Shown one piece after another: positions 1 through 7,499 of a stretch of DNA of 64,000 nt. Within the stretch, counting starts at the first letter, position 1. Every line of letters begins with the position of its first letter. The translations under genes and the position numbers were made by a program. The notes under the pieces were generated by a model. The model saw nothing but the letters and a program-made list of their open reading frames with translations, searched no databases and was not told the origin of the DNA. Source of the DNA: Eubacterium sp. AF16-48 (GTDB taxonomy: Bacteria; Bacillota; Clostridia; Lachnospirales; Lachnospiraceae); NCBI RefSeq assembly GCF_003479405.1, contig NZ_QUHB01000002.1, forward strand, positions 62,001-126,000. Reading direction: 5' to 3'.

Positions 1-1
1 C

Positions 2-871
2 CTGTTCCAACATCGAAAGAAAGTTATATATGCACTGAAAGAGATAACAGCAGGAGACCAGTTTGAAATTGAGATATATCCGCAGTTCCGGAGCATGGAT
101 GAAGTACCTCCGGAGGGGAGAACTATCAAGAAAGACAACAAGGCTCAAAAGAATCTGAATGACAAGAACGCACGGAAATATGTTGAGAGGCTAATCAATG
201 AGAATTTCAGTGACCGTGATATTTGGATGACATTGACCTATGATGACGAGCATCTCCCGCCGGACGGGGATGTGGATGCAGCAATCAAGAATGTGCAAAA
301 GTACATCCGACGCATCAACTATCAGAGGAAAAAGAGAGGTCTCCCGAATGCGAAATATGTCTATGTGACCGCATACAATCCGGATGCGGAAATCAGATGG
401 CATCATCACATTGTCATGGATGGAGCGTTAGACATGGAGACGGTTGAATCCTGTTGGAAACAGTCAAGCAGGAATGAGGTTCGCCGATTGCAGACGGACG
501 AAAACGGTCTGTCCGGTATGGCGAATTATATCGTCGAGGAAAAGAACCGTGTTCCGTCGGAAAAGAGGTGGAACAGTTCGCAGGGATTGAGAGACCCACG
601 AATCAAGGTCGTTCATTCCAAACGTCCGGCAGCAGGAGGCAGTTATAAAAAAATAGGCTCATTCGTTGACAAGATGGTCAAGGATAGGGATTCCATTCCG
701 GAGATATTGAAAAAGTGGTATCCGGACATGGATTTCACGAATGCAGCAGTGTACTACAACGATTTTAATTGCATGTTTTATATACATGCACGAATGCGGA
801 AAAGGAGGTCGACAGGTGAAAAGACGAATAAGACGGATAAGACGGGCATTGAAAAGAGCAGGTTTATATAG
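2..871 (+). CDS. HUH-type rolling-circle Rep-like protein (5' partial)
   Basis: The reading frame is open from base 2, so the gene starts before the window; the first internal ATG is at 95. The product resembles replication initiators of the HUH endonuclease class. It has a motif-I-like strand WMTLTYDDEHLP, a histidine cluster RWHHHIVMDG as metal-binding motif II, and a later GMANYIVEEKN that could supply the catalytic tyrosine. Such proteins nick one strand to begin rolling-circle replication. The gene leads the early module and overlaps the SLT gene that follows. The similarity is to Microviridae VP4 and plasmid Reps. The functional call comes from motifs only, and a relaxase-like or inactive role is possible. 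Confidence 0.6.
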   Translation: MFQHRKKVIYALKEITAGDQFEIEIYPQFRSMDEVPPEGRTIKKDNKAQKNLNDKNARKYVERLINENFSDRDIWMTLTYDDEHLPPDGDVDAAIKNVQKYIRRINYQRKKRGLPNAKYVYVTAYNPDAEIRWHHHIVMDGALDMETVESCWKQSSRNEVRRLQTDENGLSGMANYIVEEKNRVPSEKRWNSSQGLRDPRIKVVHSKRPAAGGSYKKIGSFVDKMVKDRDSIPEILKKWYPDMDFTNAAVYYNDFNCMFYIHARMRKRRSTGEKTNKTDKTGIEKSRFI

Positions 872-1547
872 TACATTTCACATCACATTGATTGCGGTAT
901 TACTGATAGGATTTTGCGTGATATTGTTCAATGTCAAAGAACCGGAGCAGCAGGAGGAAAAACCGGAGACGACGCAAGCGGAAGTGATACAGAATCCGGA
1001 AACAATGACACAGACGGCAGAGAGCATCGAGGACAAATACAAGGTGTTTGATACCATGTCCGAGGACTGGGGGAGTGATGACCTTGAGGGATTCGTGTTC
1101 TACGACCTGCCGGAGAAGTATGCAGACAAAGGCTATTTTCCGGAGAAAATGCAGATATACACAAGATGTCTATGCAAGCAAAACGATGTTCCGTATGCCC
1201 TTGTATTGGCAATCATAGAGTATGAATCCGGATATGAGTTCGACAAGACCGGAGACAACGGGAACTCAAAGGGATATATGCAGATATATGAGAAATGGCA
1301 CACCGACCGGATGCAGAAATTGAACTGCATCGACCTCATGAACCCATATCAGAATGTGAAAGTCGGGATTGATTTCCTATCGTATCTCCTCAAGAAATAC
1401 GGAACGGTGCAGGATGCACTTGCAGCGTACAACTACGGTGAAAGAGGTGCAAGGGAACATTTGTGGAACAACGGCGTGTATGTCTATTCATACAACACGG
1501 CAATCATGCAGAGAATGAAAGAGATTGAGGAGGTGGTCGGGAAATGA
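816..1547 (+). CDS. Membrane-anchored lytic transglycosylase (SLT domain)
   Basis: I chose the GTG start at 816 because AGGAGG lies at 802-807, at the proper spacing; the frame is open further upstream. The product is 243 aa: a very basic N-terminus, one membrane segment (about residues 20-38, hydrophobic), an acidic linker, then an SLT fold from about residue 110. The family signature is visible as AIIEYESGY (catalytic Glu), GNSKGYMQI and ALAAYNYGERGA. It should cleave peptidoglycan glycan strands from the outer face of the membrane. A wall-opening enzyme in an early/replication module, next to a Rep gene, is more typical of conjugative elements than of phage lysis cassettes. Confidence 0.8.
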   Translation: MKRRIRRIRRALKRAGLYSTFHITLIAVLLIGFCVILFNVKEPEQQEEKPETTQAEVIQNPETMTQTAESIEDKYKVFDTMSEDWGSDDLEGFVFYDLPEKYADKGYFPEKMQIYTRCLCKQNDVPYALVLAIIEYESGYEFDKTGDNGNSKGYMQIYEKWHTDRMQKLNCIDLMNPYQNVKVGIDFLSYLLKKYGTVQDALAAYNYGERGAREHLWNNGVYVYSYNTAIMQRMKEIEEVVGK

Positions 1548-1853
1548 GGTTTGACTGGAAACCGGAATCGAAAGAGAGGTATTTCCGAAAAGCGGAGGCA
1601 GCAGTCAAGGCAGCGGGATTCGATGACATCCTGCGGGTAGACAGAGACCAGTTTTTCCGTCGTCAAGGGAACGGTCAAGGTACATTTCAAACCGATTTCG
1701 AGAGACGGGAAAACACGCCGATGGTGGGAGGCAAAGAGAACGATTGAGAACATGCATGAAGTGCCTCCGGCAAAAGACCAGTTCGGCAAGAAACACAAGA
1801 GCATTTTCATACATGCTTTTATGATTTTAGAAATGGAGGAGCAAGACAAATGA
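1544..1853 (+). pseudogene. Small phage protein broken by a frameshift in a T5 run
   Basis: ATG 1544 overlaps the upstream stop (ATGA) and opens a frame that ends at 1747. Just after codons for RVDRDQF, the run of five T at about 1651-1655 shifts the frame. Reading with one T fewer gives a smooth continuation (FSVVKGTVKVHFKPISRDG, later MHEVPPAKDQFGKKHKS) to the TGA at 1851-1853, which overlaps the next ATG. The restored product would be about 102 aa, rich in charged residues, of unknown function; the MHEVPP segment recalls MDEVPP in the Rep gene. It is either a true frameshift mutation or a one-base homopolymer sequencing error. Confidence 0.6.
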
Positions 1854-2014
1854 AAACATACAGACAGAAACATCCGTACATTGCACAAATCGGGTACATA
1901 CTGCGGTACAAGCTGCAACGGTTCACATGGATGTTCAAGGTCAAGGATTGCAGACACATTTGTTTGTTCTGCGAATATTATGACACATGCAGACAGGAGG
2001 GCAAAGGCAAATGA
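1850..2014 (+). CDS. 54-aa hypothetical microprotein
   Basis: ATG 1850 overlaps the stop of the preceding frame and follows AATGGAGGAGC, a good ribosome site. The product begins MKTYRQKHPYIAQIGYILRY and carries a C-terminal HICLFCEYYDTC cysteine cluster that could bind a metal. Its N-terminus is clearly related to the 26-aa product at 5319 (HPY-x-x-QI-x-YI-x-x-Y). It overlaps the nuclease gene downstream (ATGA at 2011). The function is unknown; the case for a real gene rests on tight coupling to both neighbours and on the paralogue. Confidence 0.6.
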   Translation: MKTYRQKHPYIAQIGYILRYKLQRFTWMFKVKDCRHICLFCEYYDTCRQEGKGK

Positions 2015-2478
2015 ACATGAAATATGCAATGAGAAGTGAGGACACAGAGCAAATCAATGTTGTGTCGTGGGCGAATTGGAACATGAACCGTTATCCGGAA
2101 TTGAGATGGTTGTTCCATGTACCGAACGGAGGCAGCAGAAACAAGCAGGAGGCAGTCAAATTCAAGCAGATGGGTGTCAAGGCGGGTGTTTCTGATTTGT
2201 GCCTCCCATATCCGAAAGGCTCATACTGCGGATTGTTCGTTGAAATGAAATTCGGTAACAACAGGCAGCAGGACACGCAAAAAGAGTTCCTTGCAGACAT
2301 GGCAGCAGCAGGACATTTCGTCGCAACCTGCTATTCAGCAGAGGAGGCAATCAAAGTCATTGAGGAATATTTGAATCTTGCGTTGTGTTATTGTCCGGAG
2401 GAGGATTTCAACAACAAAATGAGCATCCCGAACAACAGCATCCTCAAGGATGGGAAAGTCAAGGGAGGCAGGTCATGA
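2011..2478 (+). CDS. VRR-NUC domain nuclease
   Basis: The product is 155 aa. I chose ATG 2011 because it overlaps the previous stop and follows AGGAGGGC at 1994-2001; an in-frame ATG also exists at 1987. The VRR-NUC family (PD-(D/E)XK fold) signature is visible: FHVPNGGSRN, then GVKAGVSDLCLPYPKG with its acidic residue, then LFVEMKFG as the E-x-K catalytic strand. Family members are structure-specific DNA nucleases, often Holliday-junction resolvase-like, common in phage replication modules. It probably processes replication or recombination intermediates. It is coupled to the 2475 gene by ATGA overlap. Confidence 0.85.
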   Translation: MNMKYAMRSEDTEQINVVSWANWNMNRYPELRWLFHVPNGGSRNKQEAVKFKQMGVKAGVSDLCLPYPKGSYCGLFVEMKFGNNRQQDTQKEFLADMAAAGHFVATCYSAEEAIKVIEEYLNLALCYCPEEDFNNKMSIPNNSILKDGKVKGGRS

Positions 2479-2774
2479 CGCTTGCGGATTTACTCAACAC
2501 ATTAGAGAGTGCGGACATGCTGCGAATCATCAAGGGAGGCGAGGAGATGTTCGTCGGCTATCTTGCATTATTTGCACCGGAGGTCGGTCACACGAACTGC
2601 ACACTCTATGAGCAACACAAAAACGACACGGTCGTGAAATTCAGAGCAGTTCCGGAGATTACTCACAGGAAGTGGAAAGAATTGAACCTCATGTCACCAT
2701 TACGACCGGACGAAACGCCGGATTTCAAGTTTCAAGAATTGCAAATGAAACTGTATTACACAATTTATTTATAA
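2475..2774 (+). CDS. Hypothetical 99-aa phage protein
   Basis: I chose ATG 2475, which sits 7 nt after GGGAGG and overlaps the stop of the nuclease gene; the frame is open further upstream. The product starts MTLADLLNTLESADMLRIIK and ends near MKLYYTIYL. It has no motif that I recognise. The composition is mixed with no membrane segment, which suggests a small soluble protein. Its place between the VRR-NUC nuclease and parA suggests a replication accessory, but this is only context. Confidence 0.65.
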   Translation: MTLADLLNTLESADMLRIIKGGEEMFVGYLALFAPEVGHTNCTLYEQHKNDTVVKFRAVPEITHRKWKELNLMSPLRPDETPDFKFQELQMKLYYTIYL

Positions 2775-2807
2775 CAGGACAATAACAGGAAAACAGGAGG
2801 AAAAGAC

Positions 2808-3587
2808 ATGAAAATTATTGCAGTAATGTCACCAAAAGGAGGAATCGGGAAAACAACGACATCCGATTCAATCGCCTATATGTTGGGCGAGGAGCAGGGG
2901 AAAAGAGTGCTTGTGTTAGATGGAGACCCACAGGGAGACACATCAAAGACGTTCGGGGTATATGAACCGGACGGAATCGGCATGAGTGAACTGCTTGAGA
3001 AACATGAATGTGTCGGAGGTGCATATAAAACGGGCGATTTGATTCGACCGACCGACTATTCACACATTGACATCATTCCGGCGAATGGCTATCTCATGAA
3101 AACCGACATGAATCTGCTGCTCAAGTCAGAGGACAACCAAGTCACAAGGATGCGTGAGGCATTGGAGGAAGTATCTGACGCATACGATTATTGCATTTGT
3201 GATTGTGGTCGCTTGCTTGACATGGTCGTCATCAACATTCTGATTGCAGCAGAACTCGTCATCGCTCCGGTAAAGGTCGGAGGATATGAAATCGAGGCAT
3301 TGCAGAACCTTGAGGAGCAGATTGAGGACTTGAGAGACATCAATCCGGATTTGAGAATCAAGGCACTCATGACAATGCGACAGAAAAACAAGACCTCTCT
3401 TGAGGTGGAGGAATGGTTGAAAACAGAATCCGGATTTGACATGTTCGTCACACCGATTCGTCGTTCCATCGTCGCAGAGAAATCAACAACGGCGATGATT
3501 CCACTCCCGAAATTTTCAAAGAGAGGAATCGTGTCTCAAGATTACAGATGCGTTGTGCATGAGTTACTCAAGGAAATGGAGGAATAA
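2808..3587 (+). CDS. parA: ParA/Soj-family partition ATPase
   Basis: The product is 259 aa. The deviant Walker A box SPKGGIGKTTT is at residues 8-18, followed by VLDGDPQGDTSKTF (Walker A' region) and YDYCICDCGRLLDM as Walker B. These mark a ParA/MinD-type ATPase that moves DNA by forming patterns on the nucleoid. A ParB-like gene follows one gene later (4004), so this is a complete partition pair. In a phage this usually means maintenance as a low-copy plasmid at some stage. A strong ribosome site (AGGAGG) precedes ATG 2808. Confidence 0.9.
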   Translation: MKIIAVMSPKGGIGKTTTSDSIAYMLGEEQGKRVLVLDGDPQGDTSKTFGVYEPDGIGMSELLEKHECVGGAYKTGDLIRPTDYSHIDIIPANGYLMKTDMNLLLKSEDNQVTRMREALEEVSDAYDYCICDCGRLLDMVVINILIAAELVIAPVKVGGYEIEALQNLEEQIEDLRDINPDLRIKALMTMRQKNKTSLEVEEWLKTESGFDMFVTPIRRSIVAEKSTTAMIPLPKFSKRGIVSQDYRCVVHELLKEMEE

Positions 3588-3589
3588 AC

Positions 3590-3985
3590 ATGGGAGACAT
3601 TATCAAAACAGCACAGTGCAGGTTTTGCGGTCAGATGGTACAGATTGAGACCGACAAGGAACTGACGCAACCACAGGCAGAGGAACAGGCAACAATGACA
3701 TGTAACTGCACAGAGGCGGTCGAGTATCAGAAAGAGAAACAGAGGAAAGAAAAGGCAATGATGAATGTGTCTGCCTTGTTTGGAGAGAACGCAGCACCGG
3801 ACAAGAGATGCGGTGAGGGCATCGTGAACATCTTAAAGGCAGCAGTCGAGGAGATTTACACCGGAGGACTTGCGAAAGTCACATTGAACCTCCGAGGGGG
3901 GGGCAAAGCATCAATTTCACAGAATGCAAAGGGTGAAATCAACGTCGAACGTACAGAGACAAAGAAACAGAAACTCACAGAGTAA
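3590..3985 (+). CDS. Zinc-ribbon hypothetical protein between parA and parB
   Basis: The product is 131 aa and starts 3 nt after the parA stop. The N-terminus has a treble of cysteines (CRFCGQMV and later CNCTEAV) that looks like a small zinc-binding knuckle. The middle is a charged helix, and the end is a basic beta-rich stretch. The gene contains a run of eight G at 3896-3903 that encodes RGGGK. I do not recognise the family. Its position inside the par pair suggests a role linked to partition or replication. Confidence 0.7.
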   Translation: MGDIIKTAQCRFCGQMVQIETDKELTQPQAEEQATMTCNCTEAVEYQKEKQRKEKAMMNVSALFGENAAPDKRCGEGIVNILKAAVEEIYTGGLAKVTLNLRGGGKASISQNAKGEINVERTETKKQKLTE

Positions 3986-4003
3986 TAACAGGAGGTTGAA
4001 CAG

Positions 4004-5308
4004 ATGGCAGCAGGATTCAGCGTGAAAGACGCACTCAACAAGAACAGCAAAGCGGGGATTGATGAATCTCCGAGAGCGAGATTCCGGACAAAGGACATTT
4101 CAATTTTCAAGATGTACCGGAACGATATGAATTTTTACAGTGTAGAGCAGATTGAGGAACTGGCAGGAGACATCCTCATGTATGGGTTGAAACAGAACCT
4201 TGAACTTGTATATGCACCATGCGACAAGGGCGAATATAGAATCGTAGCAGGTGAAAGACGATGGGAGGCTCTCAAGTACCTTGTGTCAAAGGGATATAAA
4301 GAATTTGAACTTGCAACCAGTAAATTGACAACGCCACAGGATAACGACGAGGAGCAGGTTGAAATCATAATTGCGAACGCATACCGTACAAAGACGACCT
4401 CCGACATGATTGAGGAGGAAACACGCCTCAAGGCATCTCTTGAACGTATGAAAGCAGCGGGAAAGAAAATCAAGGGATATGACCTGCAATCCGGACGATT
4501 GAGAGAGGTGATTTCCTCAATGCTGCACATGAGCAAAACAAAGGTTGCTCAAATAGAGGCAGTCAACAACAATCTGATTCCGGAATGGAAAGAGGAACTC
4601 AAGGGAGAACGCCTCACATTTTCCGCAGCCTATGAATTGAGCGGGATGACAGAGGACGAGCAGCGGGAGGCACTGGGGAAATTCACAGAAACCGGAGAAC
4701 TCACACACAAAGATGTGAAAGACATGAAAGCAGAAAGGGCAGCAGGGCAGCAGGTGTCAGAATCCGACACAGAGACAGAAATCGGCATGAACCCGCCGGA
4801 AGTGAGAGCGGGCGACGATTACGAAACACCGCATCCGGAGGGAATCACATCAATATGTTATTCCTGCACCGAATATGAGACATGCAACGTCAAAACCGGA
4901 ACATGTACATCATGCGACCAGTACAAGAACCGTACAGAGGCATACAAGACCGACGAGCAGAGATATTCAGAGGAACAGGATGCAATCGACCGTGAGACAA
5001 AGAAAAAACTCCGTGAGATGGAGCAGGAGGAGAAGATGCAGAAACTCCCGTCAACAGCACCGGAGGAAATAAAGACAATCAGAGTGTCACAGGACAAATT
5101 CGAGGAATACACGGGAGAATATAGAAAACCGTACATGATAACAAAAGACGACGGATTCAAGGTCGGAAATGTCGTCAAATTAGTAGTATTTGCAGCAGGT
5201 AAAGCGACCGGAGAGACGGCAGACATGAGAATCACCTGCAAAGATGATGACATCACATGCAGTGGACTGTCAGACGGTTGGTGCGTTATCGGTTTAGGCG
5301 AGGCATAG
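4004..5308 (+). CDS. parB: ParB-like protein with C-terminal Cys cluster and DUF3850/ASCH-like domain
   Basis: The product is 434 aa. Residues about 25-110 are a ParB/Srx-type nucleotide-binding domain, with YRIVAGERRWEALKYL as its hallmark arginine motif. A helix-turn-helix region follows (about 150-215, MSKTKVAQIEAVNNNLI). A cysteine cluster CYSCTEYETC...CTSC lies at about 285-305. The last 75 residues resemble DUF3850/ASCH domains (RKPYMITKDDGFKVGNVVKL, ending LSDGWCVIGLGEA). It should load on a centromere-like site and work with the ParA at 2808. The C-terminal fusion is unusual for a ParB and might bind RNA or nucleotides. Confidence 0.8.
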   Translation: MAAGFSVKDALNKNSKAGIDESPRARFRTKDISIFKMYRNDMNFYSVEQIEELAGDILMYGLKQNLELVYAPCDKGEYRIVAGERRWEALKYLVSKGYKEFELATSKLTTPQDNDEEQVEIIIANAYRTKTTSDMIEEETRLKASLERMKAAGKKIKGYDLQSGRLREVISSMLHMSKTKVAQIEAVNNNLIPEWKEELKGERLTFSAAYELSGMTEDEQREALGKFTETGELTHKDVKDMKAERAAGQQVSESDTETEIGMNPPEVRAGDDYETPHPEGITSICYSCTEYETCNVKTGTCTSCDQYKNRTEAYKTDEQRYSEEQDAIDRETKKKLREMEQEEKMQKLPSTAPEEIKTIRVSQDKFEEYTGEYRKPYMITKDDGFKVGNVVKLVVFAAGKATGETADMRITCKDDDITCSGLSDGWCVIGLGEA

Positions 5309-5318
5309 AGGAGACAGA

Positions 5319-5399
5319 ATGAGTCATAAACAGAGACACCCGTATTTGATGCAGATTGTATATATCATCAAATACAGATTGAAGAATTGGAGGAAATAA
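5319..5399 (+). CDS. 26-aa microprotein related to the one at 1850
   Basis: ATG 5319 follows GAGGAGACAGA, and the stop (5397-5399) abuts the TTG start of the next gene. The product, about MSHKQRHPYLMQIVYIIKYR plus LKNWRK, matches the N-terminal half of the 54-aa protein at 1850 (HPY, QI, YI, Y, R/K-L in register). It is short, basic and amphipathic. Repetition of the motif twice in the early region, each time with a ribosome site and coupling to neighbours, argues for real translation. The function is unknown. Confidence 0.5.
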   Translation: MSHKQRHPYLMQIVYIIKYRLKNWRK

Positions 5400-5735
5400 T
5401 TGAAAACAGTATATGTCAGAACAAAGACAAAAGACGAGGCAAGAAAGAGAGCGGAGTGGCTCTATATGATATTAAGGGATTGCACTCCGGTTATTGCAGA
5501 TTTGCACACATCAAAAGCACAGGTTGTGACTGAATCAATGGTTATCAAGTATGTTCCGGAAAACTACACAATGGACGGAATACGATGCGACATTGCAATC
5601 GGGTTCGGGCAATTAGGAAAAATCATCGCAACAGAGAACACCTGTGATAATTTGATGGACGAAAGAGAACTTGCAAAGTATATCGTTGGCAATGAAACGA
5701 TTTCAGAAAATGAAAATATCGAATGCAGGAGGTAA
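5400..5735 (+). CDS. Hypothetical 111-aa phage protein
   Basis: The TTG start at 5400 follows GGAGG at 5389-5393. The product begins MKTVYVRTKTKDEARKRAEW and contains an alternation of strands and helices but no motif that I can place. It lies immediately upstream of the MazF-like gene (6 nt gap), so it could be an atypical antitoxin. However, it shows no recognisable DNA-binding or toxin-wrapping segment, and I make no functional call. Confidence 0.6.
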   Translation: MKTVYVRTKTKDEARKRAEWLYMILRDCTPVIADLHTSKAQVVTESMVIKYVPENYTMDGIRCDIAIGFGQLGKIIATENTCDNLMDERELAKYIVGNETISENENIECRR

Positions 5736-5741
5736 AAATCA

Positions 5742-6353
5742 ATGAATGACATCAAAAGAGGCGAAATGTTCTATATCAGCAGAGGGGGGGCATCCTACAA
5801 CGGGAGCGAACAACACGCAGACCGTCCGGCGGTAGTGGTTAGCAACAACAAGAACAATGAGAACAGCAATGTTGTTGAGGTTGTATATATGACTACACAG
5901 CCAAAAACAGACCTCCCGACACATGTGACAATAAGGTCAACAGGCAGAATCAGCACGGTATTGTGTGAGCAGGTTTATTCGGTATCAACGGAACGCATCG
6001 GAACATATATCGGAGAGGCGACAGACAAGGAAATGGAGAATATCGACATTGCTCTCATGATTTCCTTGCAGTTGGATAATGGCATTAAGACAGCAAAAGA
6101 GTATTACAAGACCATCAAGGAGCAGCAGGAGGAAATCGACAGTCTCAAGAGAGAAATTGAGACAATGCAGCAGGAGCATGAGGAGGCAATCGCAGAGATT
6201 GAACAGGATGCAGCAGTATACGTTGAGGAAAACAAGAAAATTGCAAATATGACATCATCAGAGGACACAATCAGATTACAGACAGAAAGAGACACATACA
6301 AGACCATGTATGAACAGTTACTCAACAGATTAGTGAATGGAGGAGCAGCATGA
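5742..6353 (+). CDS. MazF/PemK-like protein with C-terminal coiled coil
   Basis: The product is 203 aa. Residues about 1-110 match the PemK/MazF mRNA-interferase fold: RGEMFYI at the start, GSEQHADRPAVVVSNN with the loop arginine, VVYMTTQP with the conserved threonine, LPTHVTI and LCEQVYSVSTERIG. The residues used for RNA cleavage in the family appear to be present. Residues about 125-190 form a strongly charged coiled coil (EEQQEEIDSLKREIETMQQE) not found in standard MazF. A G7 run lies at 5784-5790 near the start. No classical MazE lies beside it. It may act on host RNA or be a domesticated regulator. Confidence 0.75.
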   Translation: MNDIKRGEMFYISRGGASYNGSEQHADRPAVVVSNNKNNENSNVVEVVYMTTQPKTDLPTHVTIRSTGRISTVLCEQVYSVSTERIGTYIGEATDKEMENIDIALMISLQLDNGIKTAKEYYKTIKEQQEEIDSLKREIETMQQEHEEAIAEIEQDAAVYVEENKKIANMTSSEDTIRLQTERDTYKTMYEQLLNRLVNGGAA

Positions 6354-6928
6354 ACAAAAGCGAGTTAAAGGCAATATTTATCAATGCAAAGGCAACAGAT
6401 GCGAAATACATCGGAGTGAGCATCCAAACAGAGGGCAGCAGTCAACCGGAAATCATCATCAATCCGAATCCGAATTTTGATGCGAAATTTGACTACTACA
6501 TGGAGGCATACGACGACGATTTGATTCTGATTGCAGCAAAGGGCAAAAAGGACATCAGAATCACGGCAGCAGGGCAAGGAAACCGTTTCGAGGATATTGA
6601 ATGTCAGTTATTAGGAGAGCGGGGCAAGGGTTGGAAAGAACTCATTGCAGGAGCGATTGACAATGCGTATGAGAAAATGATTGCAACCACACCTCCAACG
6701 ACAGAGGAGGAACAGACCCATTGTGAAATGATAAAAGAGGCAGTCAAGGGAATGTTCATCAATGAGAGCAGGACGGCAGCAGAGGCAGAGTTCATCAAGA
6801 CACACATTGTCGACTATGAGAAAATATTCGATGTCTGCATGAACGGTGATGACCTTGAGTTCAAAAAAGGACTTGTCAGATTGCAGAAAATGCAAAATGA
6901 ATATGTCATGCAGCGGGAAAATGACTGA
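6350..6928 (+). CDS. Hypothetical 192-aa phage protein
   Basis: ATG 6350 overlaps the MazF-like stop (ATGA) after GGAGGAGCAGC. The protein begins MNKSELKAIFINAKATDAKY and is acidic and soluble; the C-terminal half is mostly helical. The segment NFDAKFDYYMEAYDDDLIL resembles conserved Clostridium phage proteins of unknown function. Translation is coupled to both neighbours, which supports reality but not a role. Confidence 0.65.
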   Translation: MNKSELKAIFINAKATDAKYIGVSIQTEGSSQPEIIINPNPNFDAKFDYYMEAYDDDLILIAAKGKKDIRITAAGQGNRFEDIECQLLGERGKGWKELIAGAIDNAYEKMIATTPPTTEEEQTHCEMIKEAVKGMFINESRTAAEAEFIKTHIVDYEKIFDVCMNGDDLEFKKGLVRLQKMQNEYVMQREND

Positions 6929-7073
6929 TAGAGAAAAAGAGGCGTTCATCGGCGGAATAGAATTTGCGAGAGACTGGAATCTCGACATCCCGCCGGATGA
7001 TTTGCGTTTATACGAGAGATTGATTCAAGAAAGGACGGAAAAAGAGAATGAACAAAGTCATATTGATGGGTAG
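6921..7073 (+). CDS. 50-aa hypothetical protein upstream of ssb
   Basis: The frame runs through to 7073 and the likely start is ATG 6921, overlapping the upstream stop (ATGACTGA); ATG 6903 is an alternative. The product begins MTDREKEAFIGGIEFARDWN and is acidic and helical. It overlaps the ssb start by 26 nt, which suggests translational coupling to ssb. No family is recognised. Confidence 0.5.
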   Translation: MTDREKEAFIGGIEFARDWNLDIPPDDLRLYERLIQERTEKENEQSHIDG

Positions 7074-7476
7074 GCTCACAAGAGACCCGAATGTCAGATA
7101 TACACAGCAGAACAGTTCACAGGAATCCATGTGCGTGGCACGTTATACACTGGCAGTCGACCGCAGAGGTGCAAGAGACGGGCAGCAGTCAGCGGATTTT
7201 ATATCATGCGTCGCATTCGGTAAAAATGGCGAATTTGCAGAGAAGTATTTGAAACAGGGAACGAAAATTGCTGCAACTGGCAGGATTCAGACAGGTTCAT
7301 ACACCAACAGAGACGGTCAAAAGGTATATACGACCGATGTTGTGATTGAGGAACAGGAATTTGCAGAAAGCAAGAGGGTAGCAGGAGAACAGGCAGAAAA
7401 TGCCGGATATTCAGACGCAGGAGACGGATTCATGAACATTCCGGACGGTATCGACGGCGAATTGCCTTTTATGTAA
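7048..7476 (+). CDS. ssb: Single-stranded DNA-binding protein
   Basis: The product is 142 aa. The OB-fold signature of bacterial SSB is clear: MNKVILMGRLTRDPNVRYT, ISCVAFGKNGEFAEKYLKQG and GRIQTGSYTNRDGQKVYTTD. The tail is short and acidic and ends DGELPFM, close to the canonical D-D-x-P-F tip that recruits partner enzymes. It coats single strands during phage replication, fitting a rolling-circle Rep and the VRR-NUC nuclease in the same module. Confidence 0.95.
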   Translation: MNKVILMGRLTRDPNVRYTQQNSSQESMCVARYTLAVDRRGARDGQQSADFISCVAFGKNGEFAEKYLKQGTKIAATGRIQTGSYTNRDGQKVYTTDVVIEEQEFAESKRVAGEQAENAGYSDAGDGFMNIPDGIDGELPFM

Positions 7477-7499
7477 GCGAAAAGGAGGGTTGTGATAAT

